NCBI GenBank assembly: GCA_003542935.1
Contig: DPJQ01000089.1
Location: 549 to 5,795, forward strand
Source of the DNA: Lachnospiraceae bacterium
Lineage (GTDB): Bacteria; Bacillota; Clostridia; Lachnospirales; Lachnospiraceae
DNA: 5,247 nucleotides
Direction: 5' to 3'
Both the position numbers and the translations under genes were made by a program. The notes under the pieces were generated by a model. It ran no database searches. It saw only the letters and a list, made by a program, of their open reading frames with translations, and was not told the origin of the DNA. Shown here in pieces: positions 1 through 5,247 of the stretch (position 1 is its first letter; every line of letters starts with the position of its first letter).

Positions 1-590
1 CCCATCTCGTGGGTGACAACCACCATGGTCATTCCCTCCTTCGCCAGCCCTTTCATGACGCCGAGCACCTCACCTACCATCTCCGGATCCAGGGCACTGG
101 TAGGCTCGTCAAACAACATGACCTTCGGTTTCATGGCCAGGGCCCGCACAATGGCGATCCTCTGCTTCTGCCCGCCGGAGAGCTGGCCCGGATAGGCATC
201 CGCTTTCTCTGACAGGTTGACCATACCAAGCAGCCGCAGGGCCTCCTCCTTCGCCTCCGCAGCGTTCATCCTGTGGAGCTGAACCGGAGCCAGTGTCAGA
301 TTATCAAGGATAGACAGATGGGGAAACAGGTTGAAATGCTGAAATACCATACCCATCTGCTGACGCACCGCATTGATATCCGTTTTTCTGTCGGTAATGT
401 TCTGCCCGTCAAATATGATCTCCCCCGACGTGGGCATTTCCAGCAGATTCAGGCAGCGCAGAAAAGTGGATTTGCCGGAACCGGAAGGCCCGATGATAAC
501 CACCTTTTCCCCCGGCAGCACATGCTCGCTGATATTATCCAGCACAAGCTGGCTGCCGAATTTTTTCACCAGATTATTAACGTTTATCAC
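1..590 (-). CDS. Polar amino acid ABC transporter, ATP-binding protein (partial, C-terminus cut by window edge)
   Basis: This is the cytoplasmic ATPase that powers the importer formed with the two genes upstream on the same strand. It starts with GTG at 590-588; an in-frame TGA two codons upstream rules out a longer product. The visible 196 residues hold the full ABC core: Walker A GPSGSGKS (34-41), Q-loop Gln84 in MVFQHFNLFPH, signature LSGGQ (137-141), Walker B VMLFDE (157-162), D-loop SALD (165-168) and switch His194 in VTHEM. The spacing and the FNLFPH segment are typical of the HisP/GlnQ/ArtP family, usually about 240-250 residues, so roughly 45-50 C-terminal residues are missing. The gene overlaps the permease stop by 14 nt, and a GGAAAGGAGG site inside the permease end (601-610) serves it, suggesting translational coupling. 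The exact amino acid carried cannot be told from the ATPase, so no gene symbol is given. Confidence 0.95.
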   Translation of the reverse strand, partial: MINVNNLVKKFGSQLVLDNISEHVLPGEKVVIIGPSGSGKSTFLRCLNLLEMPTSGEIIFDGQNITDRKTDINAVRQQMGMVFQHFNLFPHLSILDNLTLAPVQLHRMNAAEAKEEALRLLGMVNLSEKADAYPGQLSGGQKQRIAIVRALAMKPKVMLFDEPTSALDPEMVGEVLGVMKGLAKEGMTMVVVTHEM

Positions 591-1296
591 TCTCCCTCAG
601 CCTCCTTTCCAGTTTACCCATCAGCCAGGTAAAGAACATAACGATCACAAGATAGATCACCGCAACGGCCAAAAGGGGCAGCATGGCGTCAAAAGTCGTG
701 CTGCGGATGATATCGCCTCCCCGGGTCAGCTCGTTTAAACCTATGTAGCCGCAGATCGAGGTCTCTTTTAAAAGGGTGATCAGCTCGTTGACCAGCGACG
801 GCAGGCAGTTTTTAAATGCCTGGGGCAGCACGATCAGGCGCATGGTCCGCACATAGCTCAGTCCCAGAGAACGTCCCGCCTCCATCTGGCCGATATCGAC
901 GGACATGATACCCGACCGGATGATCTCGGCCACATAAGCGCCCGAATTGATGCCGAAAGCTGTGACCGCCACCGCGACTTTGCTCGGACAGTTGACCATA
1001 AATACAAAATACAGGAGCAGCAGCTGTACCAGTACCGGCGTCCCCCGGATAATGGTCAGATACAGGCGGCAGAAACCGTCCGCTATGCCAAGCAATACCA
1101 TTCCCGGCCCCTGTTTTCTCCCATCCAGCTGGTCGTGGGAGGTACGGACGATGGCAATGACGGCGCCGATCACGACACCGACAATCACTGCCAATACAGT
1201 GACCAAAAGTGTAGTCTTCAACCCGCTGGTAATATATTTCCAGCGCTCTTTCTCAATGAAATCCTGGACGAATTTCCGTGGCAGATCGTTAAACAT
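577..1296 (-). CDS. Polar amino acid ABC transporter, permease (HisM/ArtM/GlnP type)
   Basis: This integral membrane subunit forms the amino acid channel, probably as a homodimer because only one permease gene is present. It has 239 residues, slightly above the usual 215-230. About five hydrophobic segments are visible (roughly 26-50, 79-101, 106-124, 160-180 and 205-227). The family hallmark RGTPVLVQ lies at 84-91. The EAA loop that docks on the ATPase spans about 139-158 (EAGRSLGLS then IVLP), with the usual E-A-G-x3-G-x(9)-I-x-L-P shape. The ATG at 1296 has an AAGGGGGA-type site 6-7 nt upstream. A stretch of about 20 residues (53-75, including HDQLDGRKQGPG) between the first two helices looks somewhat long and polar, which may account for the extra length. 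The stop overlaps the ATPase start, while the binding-protein gene ends 222 nt upstream. Confidence 0.95.
   Translation of the reverse strand: MFNDLPRKFVQDFIEKERWKYITSGLKTTLLVTVLAVIVGVVIGAVIAIVRTSHDQLDGRKQGPGMVLLGIADGFCRLYLTIIRGTPVLVQLLLLYFVFMVNCPSKVAVAVTAFGINSGAYVAEIIRSGIMSVDIGQMEAGRSLGLSYVRTMRLIVLPQAFKNCLPSLVNELITLLKETSICGYIGLNELTRGGDIIRSTTFDAMLPLLAVAVIYLVIVMFFTWLMGKLERRLRESDKR
601..610 (-). promoter_or_regulatory. Ribosome binding site for the ATPase, inside the permease gene
   Basis: GGAAAGGAGG on the minus strand lies 10 nt before the GTG at 590 and within the last codons of the permease. It supports the GTG start and a translationally coupled permease-ATPase pair. Confidence 0.7.
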
Positions 1297-1321
1297 ATCT
1301 TCCCCCTTTTCTTTTTGTACT

Positions 1322-1359
1322 TTTTGAAGGACGGGAATTTCCCTTCCGGCCTTTCAAAA
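1322..1359 (-). repeat. Imperfect inverted repeat ahead of the permease gene
   Basis: TTTTGAA (1322-1328) and TTCAAAA (1353-1359) form the outer arms, and GGACGGGAA (1329-1337) against TTCCCTTCC (1339-1347) forms the inner arms with one mismatch; a few bases bulge between. The structure ends roughly 15 nt upstream of the permease ribosome site, a position suited to protecting the 5' end of a processed permease-ATPase message. This role is inferred. Confidence 0.4.
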
Positions 1360-1431
1360 CCTGCATGCGCCTCATTGCCACACCACCAGGCATCAAAGTC
1401 AGGACTGGCGCATTGGACATCCCTGAATGCA

Positions 1432-1448
1432 TGCCGCCTGCGGCGGCA
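1432..1448 (-). other. Second GC-rich hairpin in the binding-protein/permease gap
   Basis: TGCCGCC and GGCGGCA form a perfect 7-bp stem with a 3-nt loop. No T-run follows on the minus strand, so it is unlikely to terminate alone. Its CCGCC/GGCGG arms could also pair with those of the hairpin at 1465-1488, leaving room for alternative folds. Confidence 0.45.
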
Positions 1449-1464
1449 GACTTTTACTGTAAAA

Positions 1465-1488
1465 CAGGGCGGTATTGCACCGCCCCTG
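1465..1488 (-). terminator. GC-rich stem-loop after the binding-protein gene, probably a leaky terminator or mRNA 3'-end stabiliser
   Basis: Read on the minus strand, CAGGGGCGGT pairs with ACCGCCCTG (one bulged G) around a 5-nt loop, then TTTT (1464-1461) follows directly. It begins about 30 nt after the binding-protein stop, inside the operon. The short U-run suggests incomplete termination, which fits the common pattern of more binding protein than permease/ATPase. The T-run is itself part of TTTTAC-T-GTAAAA (1452-1464). Partial termination is inferred. Confidence 0.55.
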
Positions 1489-1518
1489 CCTGTATACCGG
1501 TATCACCGCAGTAGATAT

Positions 1519-2466
1519 TTAATTTGCAGAAATATACTTATCCAAAATGGACTGGATGGTGCCGTCGGCTTTCAGCTCGGACAACGCGCCGTTCACAGCG
1601 TCAAGCAGCCCGTCATTATCCTTGGAAATGGCAGCCGCGTAATCCTCATTGACATATTCTGTCTCCAGAATCTTCAGACCCTCATTGCTCTCCACAAAGG
1701 ATTTTGCCGGCTCATTGTCGATGATCACGGCGTCCACCTTGCCCTGCACCAGAGCCATGACCGCATCCGCGCCTTTGCTGTATTTCTCCACATTCTCCTC
1801 ACCGTAGCCGCCGTTTTCCGGTGTATCGGAAGCATAGGTATCACCGGTAGTTCCCAGCTGCACGCCGATCTTTTTGCCGTCCGCCAGATCATCCGGCGTG
1901 GCGATCTCGGAGTCCTCTTTCACGATAACCACCTGCACGCCGGTGGCATAGCTGTCGGAGAAATTGACGTTCTCCTGCCTGTCCGGTGTAACAGTCATAC
2001 CGGCCAGTCCCATATCCACTTTGCCGCCCTGTACGGCTGTGATGATGGCATCGAAATCCATATCTTCCACTTCAAGGGTCAGCCCCAGCTTGTCCGCGAT
2101 CGCCCGGGCGATCTCCACATCGATACCGGTCACTTCCTCACCCTCATAATACTCATAAGGCGGGAAATAAGCGTTTGTGCCCATGGTCAGCACACCGTCC
2201 TTGACAGTAGTCAAAGAACCTGCCGCTTCCGATGCTGCGGAGCTTTCCGCAACGGAGCCTGCCTCCGACGCTGCGGAACCTGTCTCCGATGACGCGGAAC
2301 TTCCTGCTGCGGAACTTACCTCCGACGCTGCAGAACTTTCTACCGCGGAACCCGCTGCCGAAGTTCCGGAACCCGATGCAGCCGAAGAAGATCCCGAACC
2401 GCCGCAGCCCGTCAGGGCTGCCGCAGCCAACACACCGGCAATTACTGCTGCTGTCAATTTTTTCAT
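1519..2466 (-). CDS. Amino acid ABC transporter substrate-binding lipoprotein (SBP_bac_3 family)
   Basis: This lipid-anchored extracellular receptor captures an amino acid and delivers it to the downstream permease. The 315-residue product begins with a type II signal peptide: KK at 2-3, a hydrophobic core, and lipobox LTGC with Cys21 as the lipidated residue. Residues 22-84 form a low-complexity Ser/Ala/Gly/Glu tether, followed by the binding domain (about 90-315). Family marks are GTNAYFPPYEY (96-106), GIDVEIARAIADKLG (114-128), MTVTPDR (157-163, where Arg normally binds the ligand carboxylate), GVQLGTTGD (201-209) and IIDNEPA (248-254, where Asp250 normally binds the ligand amino group). 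These support an L-amino acid ligand; which one is not readable. The start at 2466 is chosen because AGGAGGT (2473-2479) lies 6 nt upstream and the signal peptide begins there. A longer in-frame reading from a TTG at 2556 would put 30 polar residues before the signal. Confidence 0.95.
   Translation of the reverse strand: MKKLTAAVIAGVLAAAALTGCGGSGSSSAASGSGTSAAGSAVESSAASEVSSAAGSSASSETGSAASEAGSVAESSAASEAAGSLTTVKDGVLTMGTNAYFPPYEYYEGEEVTGIDVEIARAIADKLGLTLEVEDMDFDAIITAVQGGKVDMGLAGMTVTPDRQENVNFSDSYATGVQVVIVKEDSEIATPDDLADGKKIGVQLGTTGDTYASDTPENGGYGEENVEKYSKGADAVMALVQGKVDAVIIDNEPAKSFVESNEGLKILETEYVNEDYAAAISKDNDGLLDAVNGALSELKADGTIQSILDKYISAN
2216..2368 (-). repeat. In-frame degenerate 15/21-nt tandem repeats encoding the lipoprotein tether
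   Basis: On the plus strand, units opening with GA(A/G)C(C/T) run in the order 24, 15, 21, 21, 15, 21, 15 and 21 nt, many containing TCCGACGCTGCG or close variants. All lengths are multiples of three, so gain or loss of units changes only the length of the Ser/Ala/Glu linker between Cys21 and the binding domain. Confidence 0.8.
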
Positions 2467-2526
2467 ATCATTACCTCCTGTAGACGCATCATGCGCCCTG
2501 CGTTCTTCTCCGTGCAACAAGACGAT

Positions 2527-2542
2527 GTTTCTATGCAGAAAC
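2527..2542 (-). other. Leader stem-loop in the importer mRNA
   Basis: GTTTCT and AGAAAC form a perfect 6-bp inverted repeat around a 4-nt loop in the 5' leader of the binding-protein gene, about 60 nt before its ATG. It is A/U-rich and has no U-tract, so it is not a terminator. No T-box sequence or recognised amino acid riboswitch core was found around it. A second small dyad, CGCAT-C-ATGCG (2485-2495), lies 5 nt upstream of the ribosome site. Confidence 0.4.
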
Positions 2543-2589
2543 GACGCTGCACACAAAGAAACCTTCCTTTATCTGTGACAATTCAGCCA

Positions 2590-2601
2590 GACAGAACTGT
2601 C
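2590..2601. promoter_or_regulatory. Candidate operator: GACAG-AA-CTGTC dyad just downstream of the importer start site
   Basis: A perfect 5-bp inverted repeat with a 2-bp centre covers about +13 to +24 of the predicted importer transcript. A further copy of the half-site in GTGACA (2575-2580) pairs with TGTCAC (2598-2603) across 17 nt, so either a protein-binding site or an RNA stem is possible. The position suits roadblock-type repression, but no regulator gene is present here to link it to, and arms this short can occur by chance. Confidence 0.35.
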
Positions 2602-2621
2602 ACCTCTGTTTACAAGGCGAA

Positions 2622-2650
2622 ATTATAACCGCAAAAGGACGGATTGTAAA
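2622..2650 (-). promoter_or_regulatory. Sigma-A-type promoter of the amino acid importer operon
   Basis: On the minus strand, TTTACA (2650-2645, five of six consensus bases) and a perfect TATAAT (2627-2622) are separated by exactly 17 nt. A/T-rich DNA lies upstream. The predicted transcript starts near 2614-2615, giving a leader of about 148 nt before the binding-protein ATG. No other comparable pair is seen between this gene and csoR on this strand. Confidence 0.8.
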
Positions 2651-2779
2651 TATGAAATAATTAATTTTTGCATTTTTTGTACATATTAAAAAAGAAACAT
2701 GGAGGAATTACCGGTTTTTATGCATTTCATGGCAAATATACACCATAAACTGCATAGTCAAAAACATATTGAAAGGCCC

Positions 2780-2808
2780 TTGACATATACCCCCATCCGG
2801 TATATAAT
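2780..2808 (+). promoter_or_regulatory. Sigma-A-type promoter of the csoR-copA operon
   Basis: A perfect TTGACA (2780-2785) and a perfect TATAAT (2803-2808) are separated by 17 nt, predicting a start near 2815 and a leader of about 47 nt. The whole spacer is occupied by a CsoR-type inverted repeat, so a strong intrinsic promoter appears to be held off by the repressor. Confidence 0.9.
2785..2805. promoter_or_regulatory. CsoR operator 1 (between -35 and -10)
   Basis: ATATACC (2785-2791) and GGTATAT (2799-2805) form a perfect 7-bp inverted repeat around C-rich CCCATCC. This resembles known Firmicute CsoR sites built on TACCCC/GGGGTA. It overlaps the -10 box, so bound CsoR would exclude RNA polymerase. 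Confidence 0.8.
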
Positions 2809-2818
2809 AACGCAAAGC

Positions 2819-2835
2819 ATACCCCTCCAGGGTAT
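2819..2835. promoter_or_regulatory. CsoR operator 2 (in the csoR leader)
   Basis: ATACCC (2819-2824) and GGGTAT (2830-2835) form a perfect 6-bp inverted repeat around CTCCA, closer than operator 1 to the classic CsoR site. Its centre is 32 bp from that of operator 1, about three helical turns. The right arm runs into a second TATAAT (2835-2840) that has no recognisable -35 box 17 nt upstream. Confidence 0.8.
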
Positions 2836-2861
2836 ATAATGCAGAGAGGAGCGGGCACACT

Positions 2862-3161
2862 ATGGAAAACGGGCACAACTGCTGCCGCACAAAACAGCGA
2901 AGCGAAAAAGAGAGCAAAGATCTGATCCACCGCCTGAACCGTATCGAGGGCCAGATCCGGGGCATCCGGGGCATGGTGGAACAGGACGCCTATTGCATCG
3001 ACATCGTAAACCAGGTGGCGGCGGCCAACGCCGCTTTAAACAGTTTTAATAAGCTTCTGCTCTCCGAACACATCCGCACCTGCGTCACCGAGGATATACG
3101 GAACGGTCAGGATGGGAAAATGGATGAGCTGGTGCGCACCATACAGAAACTCATGAAATGA
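2862..3161 (+). CDS. csoR: Copper-sensing transcriptional repressor CsoR
   Basis: This is a small all-helical DUF156/CsoR-family repressor of 99 residues that binds operator DNA when copper-free and lets go when Cu(I) binds. The Cu(I) ligand set Cys45 (in DAYCIDIV), His70 and Cys74 (in SEHIRTC) is intact, with the diagnostic 25- and 4-residue spacing, and matches the numbering known for Bacillus subtilis CsoR. The family core RLNRIEGQIRGIRGM (24-38) precedes it. Presence of all three ligands argues for copper rather than formaldehyde (FrmR) or nickel (RcnR) sensing. The N-terminal tail carries His5, Cys7 and Cys8, which might add metal contacts but are outside the known site. The ribosome site AGAGGAG (2845-2851) sits about 10 nt before the ATG. 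The gene is preceded by two CsoR-type boxes, implying autoregulation, and followed after 28 nt by copA, its expected target. Confidence 0.96.
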   Translation: MENGHNCCRTKQRSEKESKDLIHRLNRIEGQIRGIRGMVEQDAYCIDIVNQVAAANAALNSFNKLLLSEHIRTCVTEDIRNGQDGKMDELVRTIQKLMK

Positions 3162-3189
3162 AACAACTATAGAAAACAGGAGAGACCGA

Positions 3190-5247
3190 ATGAAACAATA
3201 TCTTGTCACCGGCATGACCTGCGCCGCCTGCAGCAGCCATGTCGAGAAAGCCGTCCGCGGCGTAGCGGGCGTCACTGATGTTACGGTGAGCCTGCTGACC
3301 AATTCCATGCAGGTGGAGGGGAACGCCGCCCCCGGGGAAGTCATAACCGCCGTAGAACACGCGGGATACGGAGCCTCCGTCAAAGGGGCCAATGTGGAAG
3401 CGGCCCCCGCCGATGCCCTTGAGGATCGTGAGACGCCGAAAATGAAAAGGCGCCTTGTCGCTTCCCTGATTTTTTTGGTCCCGCTCATGTATGTTTCCAT
3501 GGGACACATGATGTGGGGCTGGCCCGCTCCCGCGTTTATTGCGGACAGCCATATCAATATGGGCATCTTTCAGTTACTCTTTACCACTATAATCATGGTA
3601 ATCAACCAGAAATTTTTCATAAACGGCTTTACGGGTATGATCCATTGGGCGCCGAACATGGATACCCTGGTGGCCCTGGGCGCAGGCGCTGCCTATGCTT
3701 ACAGCACTGCGGTGGTGATGCTCCTGGCCTACCATCTGGAAAACGGCAACAGGGATGCCGCCATGGCCTACATGCACGACCTGTACTTCGAGTCCGCCGC
3801 CATGATCCTGACTCTCATCACCGTGGGCAAAATGCTGGAAGCCTATTCCAAGGGAAAGACCACCGATGCCCTGAAAAGCCTGATGAAGCTGGCCCCCCAG
3901 ACGGCCGTGCTGCTGCGGGACGGCCGGGAAACGGAAGTTCCCATAAGCGAAGTAGCCATCGGAGACATATTCGTAGTGCGTCCCGGAGAAAATATCCCTG
4001 TGGACGGCGTAGTCGTGGAGGGTATGAGCGCCGTCAACGAGGCCGCCCTGACCGGCGAGAGCCTGCCGGTGGATAAGGAACCGGGCAGCCGCGTCTCCTC
4101 GGCCACCCTGAACCAGTCCGGCTTTCTGACCTGCCGGGCCACCCGGGTGGGCGAGGACACCACCCTCTCCCAGATCATACGGATGGTCAGCGATGCCGCC
4201 GCCACCAGGGCCCCCATCGCCAAGATCGCCGACAAAGTATCCGGCGTATTTGTACCCGTAGTCATCGGACTGGCCCTGCTCACCTTGATCGTCTGGCTGA
4301 TTGCCGGCCAGACCTTCGGCTTCGCCATCGCCAGAGGCATCTCCGTGCTGGTCATCAGCTGCCCCTGCGCCCTGGGCCTGGCCACGCCGGTGGCCATCAT
4401 GGTGGGCAACGGCAAGGGCGCCAAGAACGGTATTCTGTTTAAAACCGCCGCTGCTCTGGAGGCCGCAGGCCATACCCAGTGTGTAGTGCTCGACAAGACC
4501 GGCACCATCACGGAGGGGCAGCCCCGGGTCACGGACATCTGCCCTGCCGACTCCCGGAGCGAGGATGAACTTCTACAGGCTGCCTGTACCCTGGAAGCCC
4601 GCAGCGAGCATCCGCTGGCCAGAGCCGTCATGGACTACGCCGCGGAGCACGGGCTCACCCCCGCACCCGCGGACAACTTCCGGATCGCCCCCGGCAACGG
4701 CCTTTCTGCCACGCTGGACGGCAAAGACTGTTACGGCGGCAACGCTTCCTACATGAAAGACAAAGCCGATATCCCGGCCAAATTGCAGGCGCTGGCGGAA
4801 AATCTGTCCTCCCAGGGTAAAACCCCTCTGTACTTTGCCCTGGACGGCGCTCTGCTGGGTATTATAGCCGTGGCGGACGTTGTCAAGGAAACCAGCCGTC
4901 AAGCCGTACAGGAGCTTCAAGGCATGGGCATCCAGGTAGTGATGCTGACCGGAGACAACGAGCGCACGGCCAGGGCCATCGCCGGCCAGGTGGGCGCCGA
5001 CCAGGTAGTGGCAGGCGTGCTGCCGGACGGCAAGGAAAGCGTGATCCGTACCCTTCAAGAACCTGAAAACGGCAGCCTGAAAGTGGCTATGGTGGGGGAC
5101 GGCATCAACGATGCACCGGCCCTGACACGGGCCGATACGGGTATCGCCATCGGCGCCGGAGCCGACGTGGCCGTGGACGCCGCCGACGTGGTGCTGATGA
5201 AGAGCGACCTTCTGGACGTTCCCGCCGCCATCCGCCTGAGCCGGGCC
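3190..5247 (+). CDS. copA: Cu(+)-exporting P1B-type ATPase CopA (partial, C-terminus cut by window edge)
   Basis: This membrane pump uses ATP to expel Cu(I) from the cytoplasm. The 686 visible residues start with one heavy-metal-associated domain (1-66) carrying GMTCAAC, with Cys11 and Cys14 as ligands. Helices follow at roughly 89-108, 124-144, 158-181 and 199-218, with the Met/His-rich MGHMMWGW at the first outer loop. Then come the actuator TGES (288-291), the membrane CPC motif (391-393) that marks Cu(I)/Ag(I) pumps, the phosphorylation site DKTGT (Asp435), the HP motif (His474), the nucleotide-domain GNG (502-504), TGDN (587-590) and GDGIND (636-641). Single-domain Firmicute CopA proteins run to about 740 residues or more, so the last two helices with the Asn and Met-Ser-Ser copper ligands lie beyond the window. 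The ATG has AGGAGAG (3178-3184) 5 nt upstream and lies 28 nt after csoR, so the two are co-transcribed. All catalytic residues seen are intact. Confidence 0.97.
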   Translation, partial: MKQYLVTGMTCAACSSHVEKAVRGVAGVTDVTVSLLTNSMQVEGNAAPGEVITAVEHAGYGASVKGANVEAAPADALEDRETPKMKRRLVASLIFLVPLMYVSMGHMMWGWPAPAFIADSHINMGIFQLLFTTIIMVINQKFFINGFTGMIHWAPNMDTLVALGAGAAYAYSTAVVMLLAYHLENGNRDAAMAYMHDLYFESAAMILTLITVGKMLEAYSKGKTTDALKSLMKLAPQTAVLLRDGRETEVPISEVAIGDIFVVRPGENIPVDGVVVEGMSAVNEAALTGESLPVDKEPGSRVSSATLNQSGFLTCRATRVGEDTTLSQIIRMVSDAAATRAPIAKIADKVSGVFVPVVIGLALLTLIVWLIAGQTFGFAIARGISVLVISCPCALGLATPVAIMVGNGKGAKNGILFKTAAALEAAGHTQCVVLDKTGTITEGQPRVTDICPADSRSEDELLQAACTLEARSEHPLARAVMDYAAEHGLTPAPADNFRIAPGNGLSATLDGKDCYGGNASYMKDKADIPAKLQALAENLSSQGKTPLYFALDGALLGIIAVADVVKETSRQAVQELQGMGIQVVMLTGDNERTARAIAGQVGADQVVAGVLPDGKESVIRTLQEPENGSLKVAMVGDGINDAPALTRADTGIAIGAGADVAVDAADVVLMKSDLLDVPAAIRLSRA

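Larger units (their letters stand above)
1297..1518 (-). other. 222-nt untranslated gap within the importer operon
   Basis: No coding sequence with a convincing start lies here on either strand. Apart from the stem-loops listed separately and the permease ribosome site (about 1300-1307), nothing is recognised. No promoter with good -35 and -10 boxes was seen on the minus strand, so permease and ATPase probably rely on read-through from the promoter near 2650. Confidence 0.7.
2467..2861. other. Divergent regulatory region between the importer and copper operons
   Basis: This 395-bp gene-free stretch holds the importer leader (2467 to about 2614), its promoter, an A/T-rich middle (about 2640-2775) without a recognised site, and the csoR promoter with its operators. 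The two promoters point away from each other and their -35 boxes are about 130 bp apart, so direct mutual interference is not obvious. Confidence 0.8.

Noticed and set aside
1135..2292. Long plus-strand open frame of 385 codons opposite the permease and binding-protein genes
   Set aside because: It lies antisense to two well-recognised genes, has no convincing ribosome site, and its His/Arg/Cys-rich translation resembles no family; it is a shadow of GC-rich coding DNA.
2467..2556. 30-residue N-terminal extension of the binding protein from a TTG start
   Set aside because: The extension would bury the signal peptide and lipobox. AGGAGGT six nt before the ATG at 2466 identifies the real start.
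2177..2578. Plus-strand Pro/Ala/Glu-rich frame of 133 codons
   Set aside because: It is the antisense reading of the repetitive lipoprotein linker; the repeats create a long open frame without independent gene signals.
2467..2614. Possible T-box or amino acid riboswitch in the importer leader
   Set aside because: The leader is only about 148 nt, lacks a T-box consensus and a terminator before the gene, and matches no riboswitch core known to me; only simple dyads are seen.
2699..2839. Small plus-strand frame of about 46 codons starting at ATG 2699 (also ATG 2720, with GGAGG at 2701-2705)
   Set aside because: It runs through the csoR promoter and the second CsoR box, its ribosome-site spacing is poor, and no promoter precedes it.
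2708..2974. Minus-strand frames of 67-88 codons across the csoR promoter and start
   Set aside because: They overlap csoR codons and its promoter in antisense and have no ribosome site; hydrophobic stretches alone do not support a gene.
3574..4631. Minus-strand open frames of 262-299 codons opposite copA
   Set aside because: copA has every catalytic motif intact across this region. The antisense frames are Gly/His- or Ser/Arg-rich, without domain features, and arise from copA codon bias.

Overview
The window looks like ordinary chromosomal DNA from an anaerobic, moderately GC-rich Firmicute, most likely a Lachnospiraceae / Clostridium cluster XIVa-type gut bacterium. This is inferred from strong AGGAGG-type ribosome binding sites, consensus sigma-A promoters, a Clostridia-style Ser/Ala/Glu linker on a lipoprotein, and a CsoR whose ligand positions match the Bacillus protein. 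No species can be named from sequence reading alone.

Two divergent transcription units share a 395-bp intergenic region. The left unit (minus strand, about 2650 down to 1) is a complete-order polar amino acid ABC importer: a substrate-binding lipoprotein (2466-1519), a HisM/ArtM-type permease (1296-577) and an ATPase (590 to beyond position 1, GTG start overlapping the permease stop). A consensus promoter (TTTACA-17-TATAAT) precedes a leader of about 148 nt containing several dyads. A 222-nt gap between the binding-protein and permease genes holds stem-loops that probably trim expression of the membrane components relative to the binding protein.

The right unit (plus strand, about 2780 to beyond 5247) is a copper-efflux operon: csoR (2862-3161), encoding a copper-sensing repressor, followed 28 nt later by copA (3190 to beyond the window), encoding a P1B-1-type Cu(+)-exporting ATPase. 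Its promoter (TTGACA-17-TATAAT) contains a CsoR-type box, and a second box with its own TATAAT lies exactly 32 bp downstream. The expected logic is that apo-CsoR blocks the promoter and Cu(I) binding at C45/H70/C74 releases it, so CopA is made and exports copper.

Both edges cut genes: the ATPase lacks its C-terminal fifth and CopA lacks its last two membrane helices. No RNA genes, mobile elements, CRISPR arrays or clearly new systems are visible. The most interesting signals are regulatory: the duplicated operator/-10 module, the stem-loop cluster between importer genes, and the in-frame 15/21-nt repeats encoding the lipoprotein linker.
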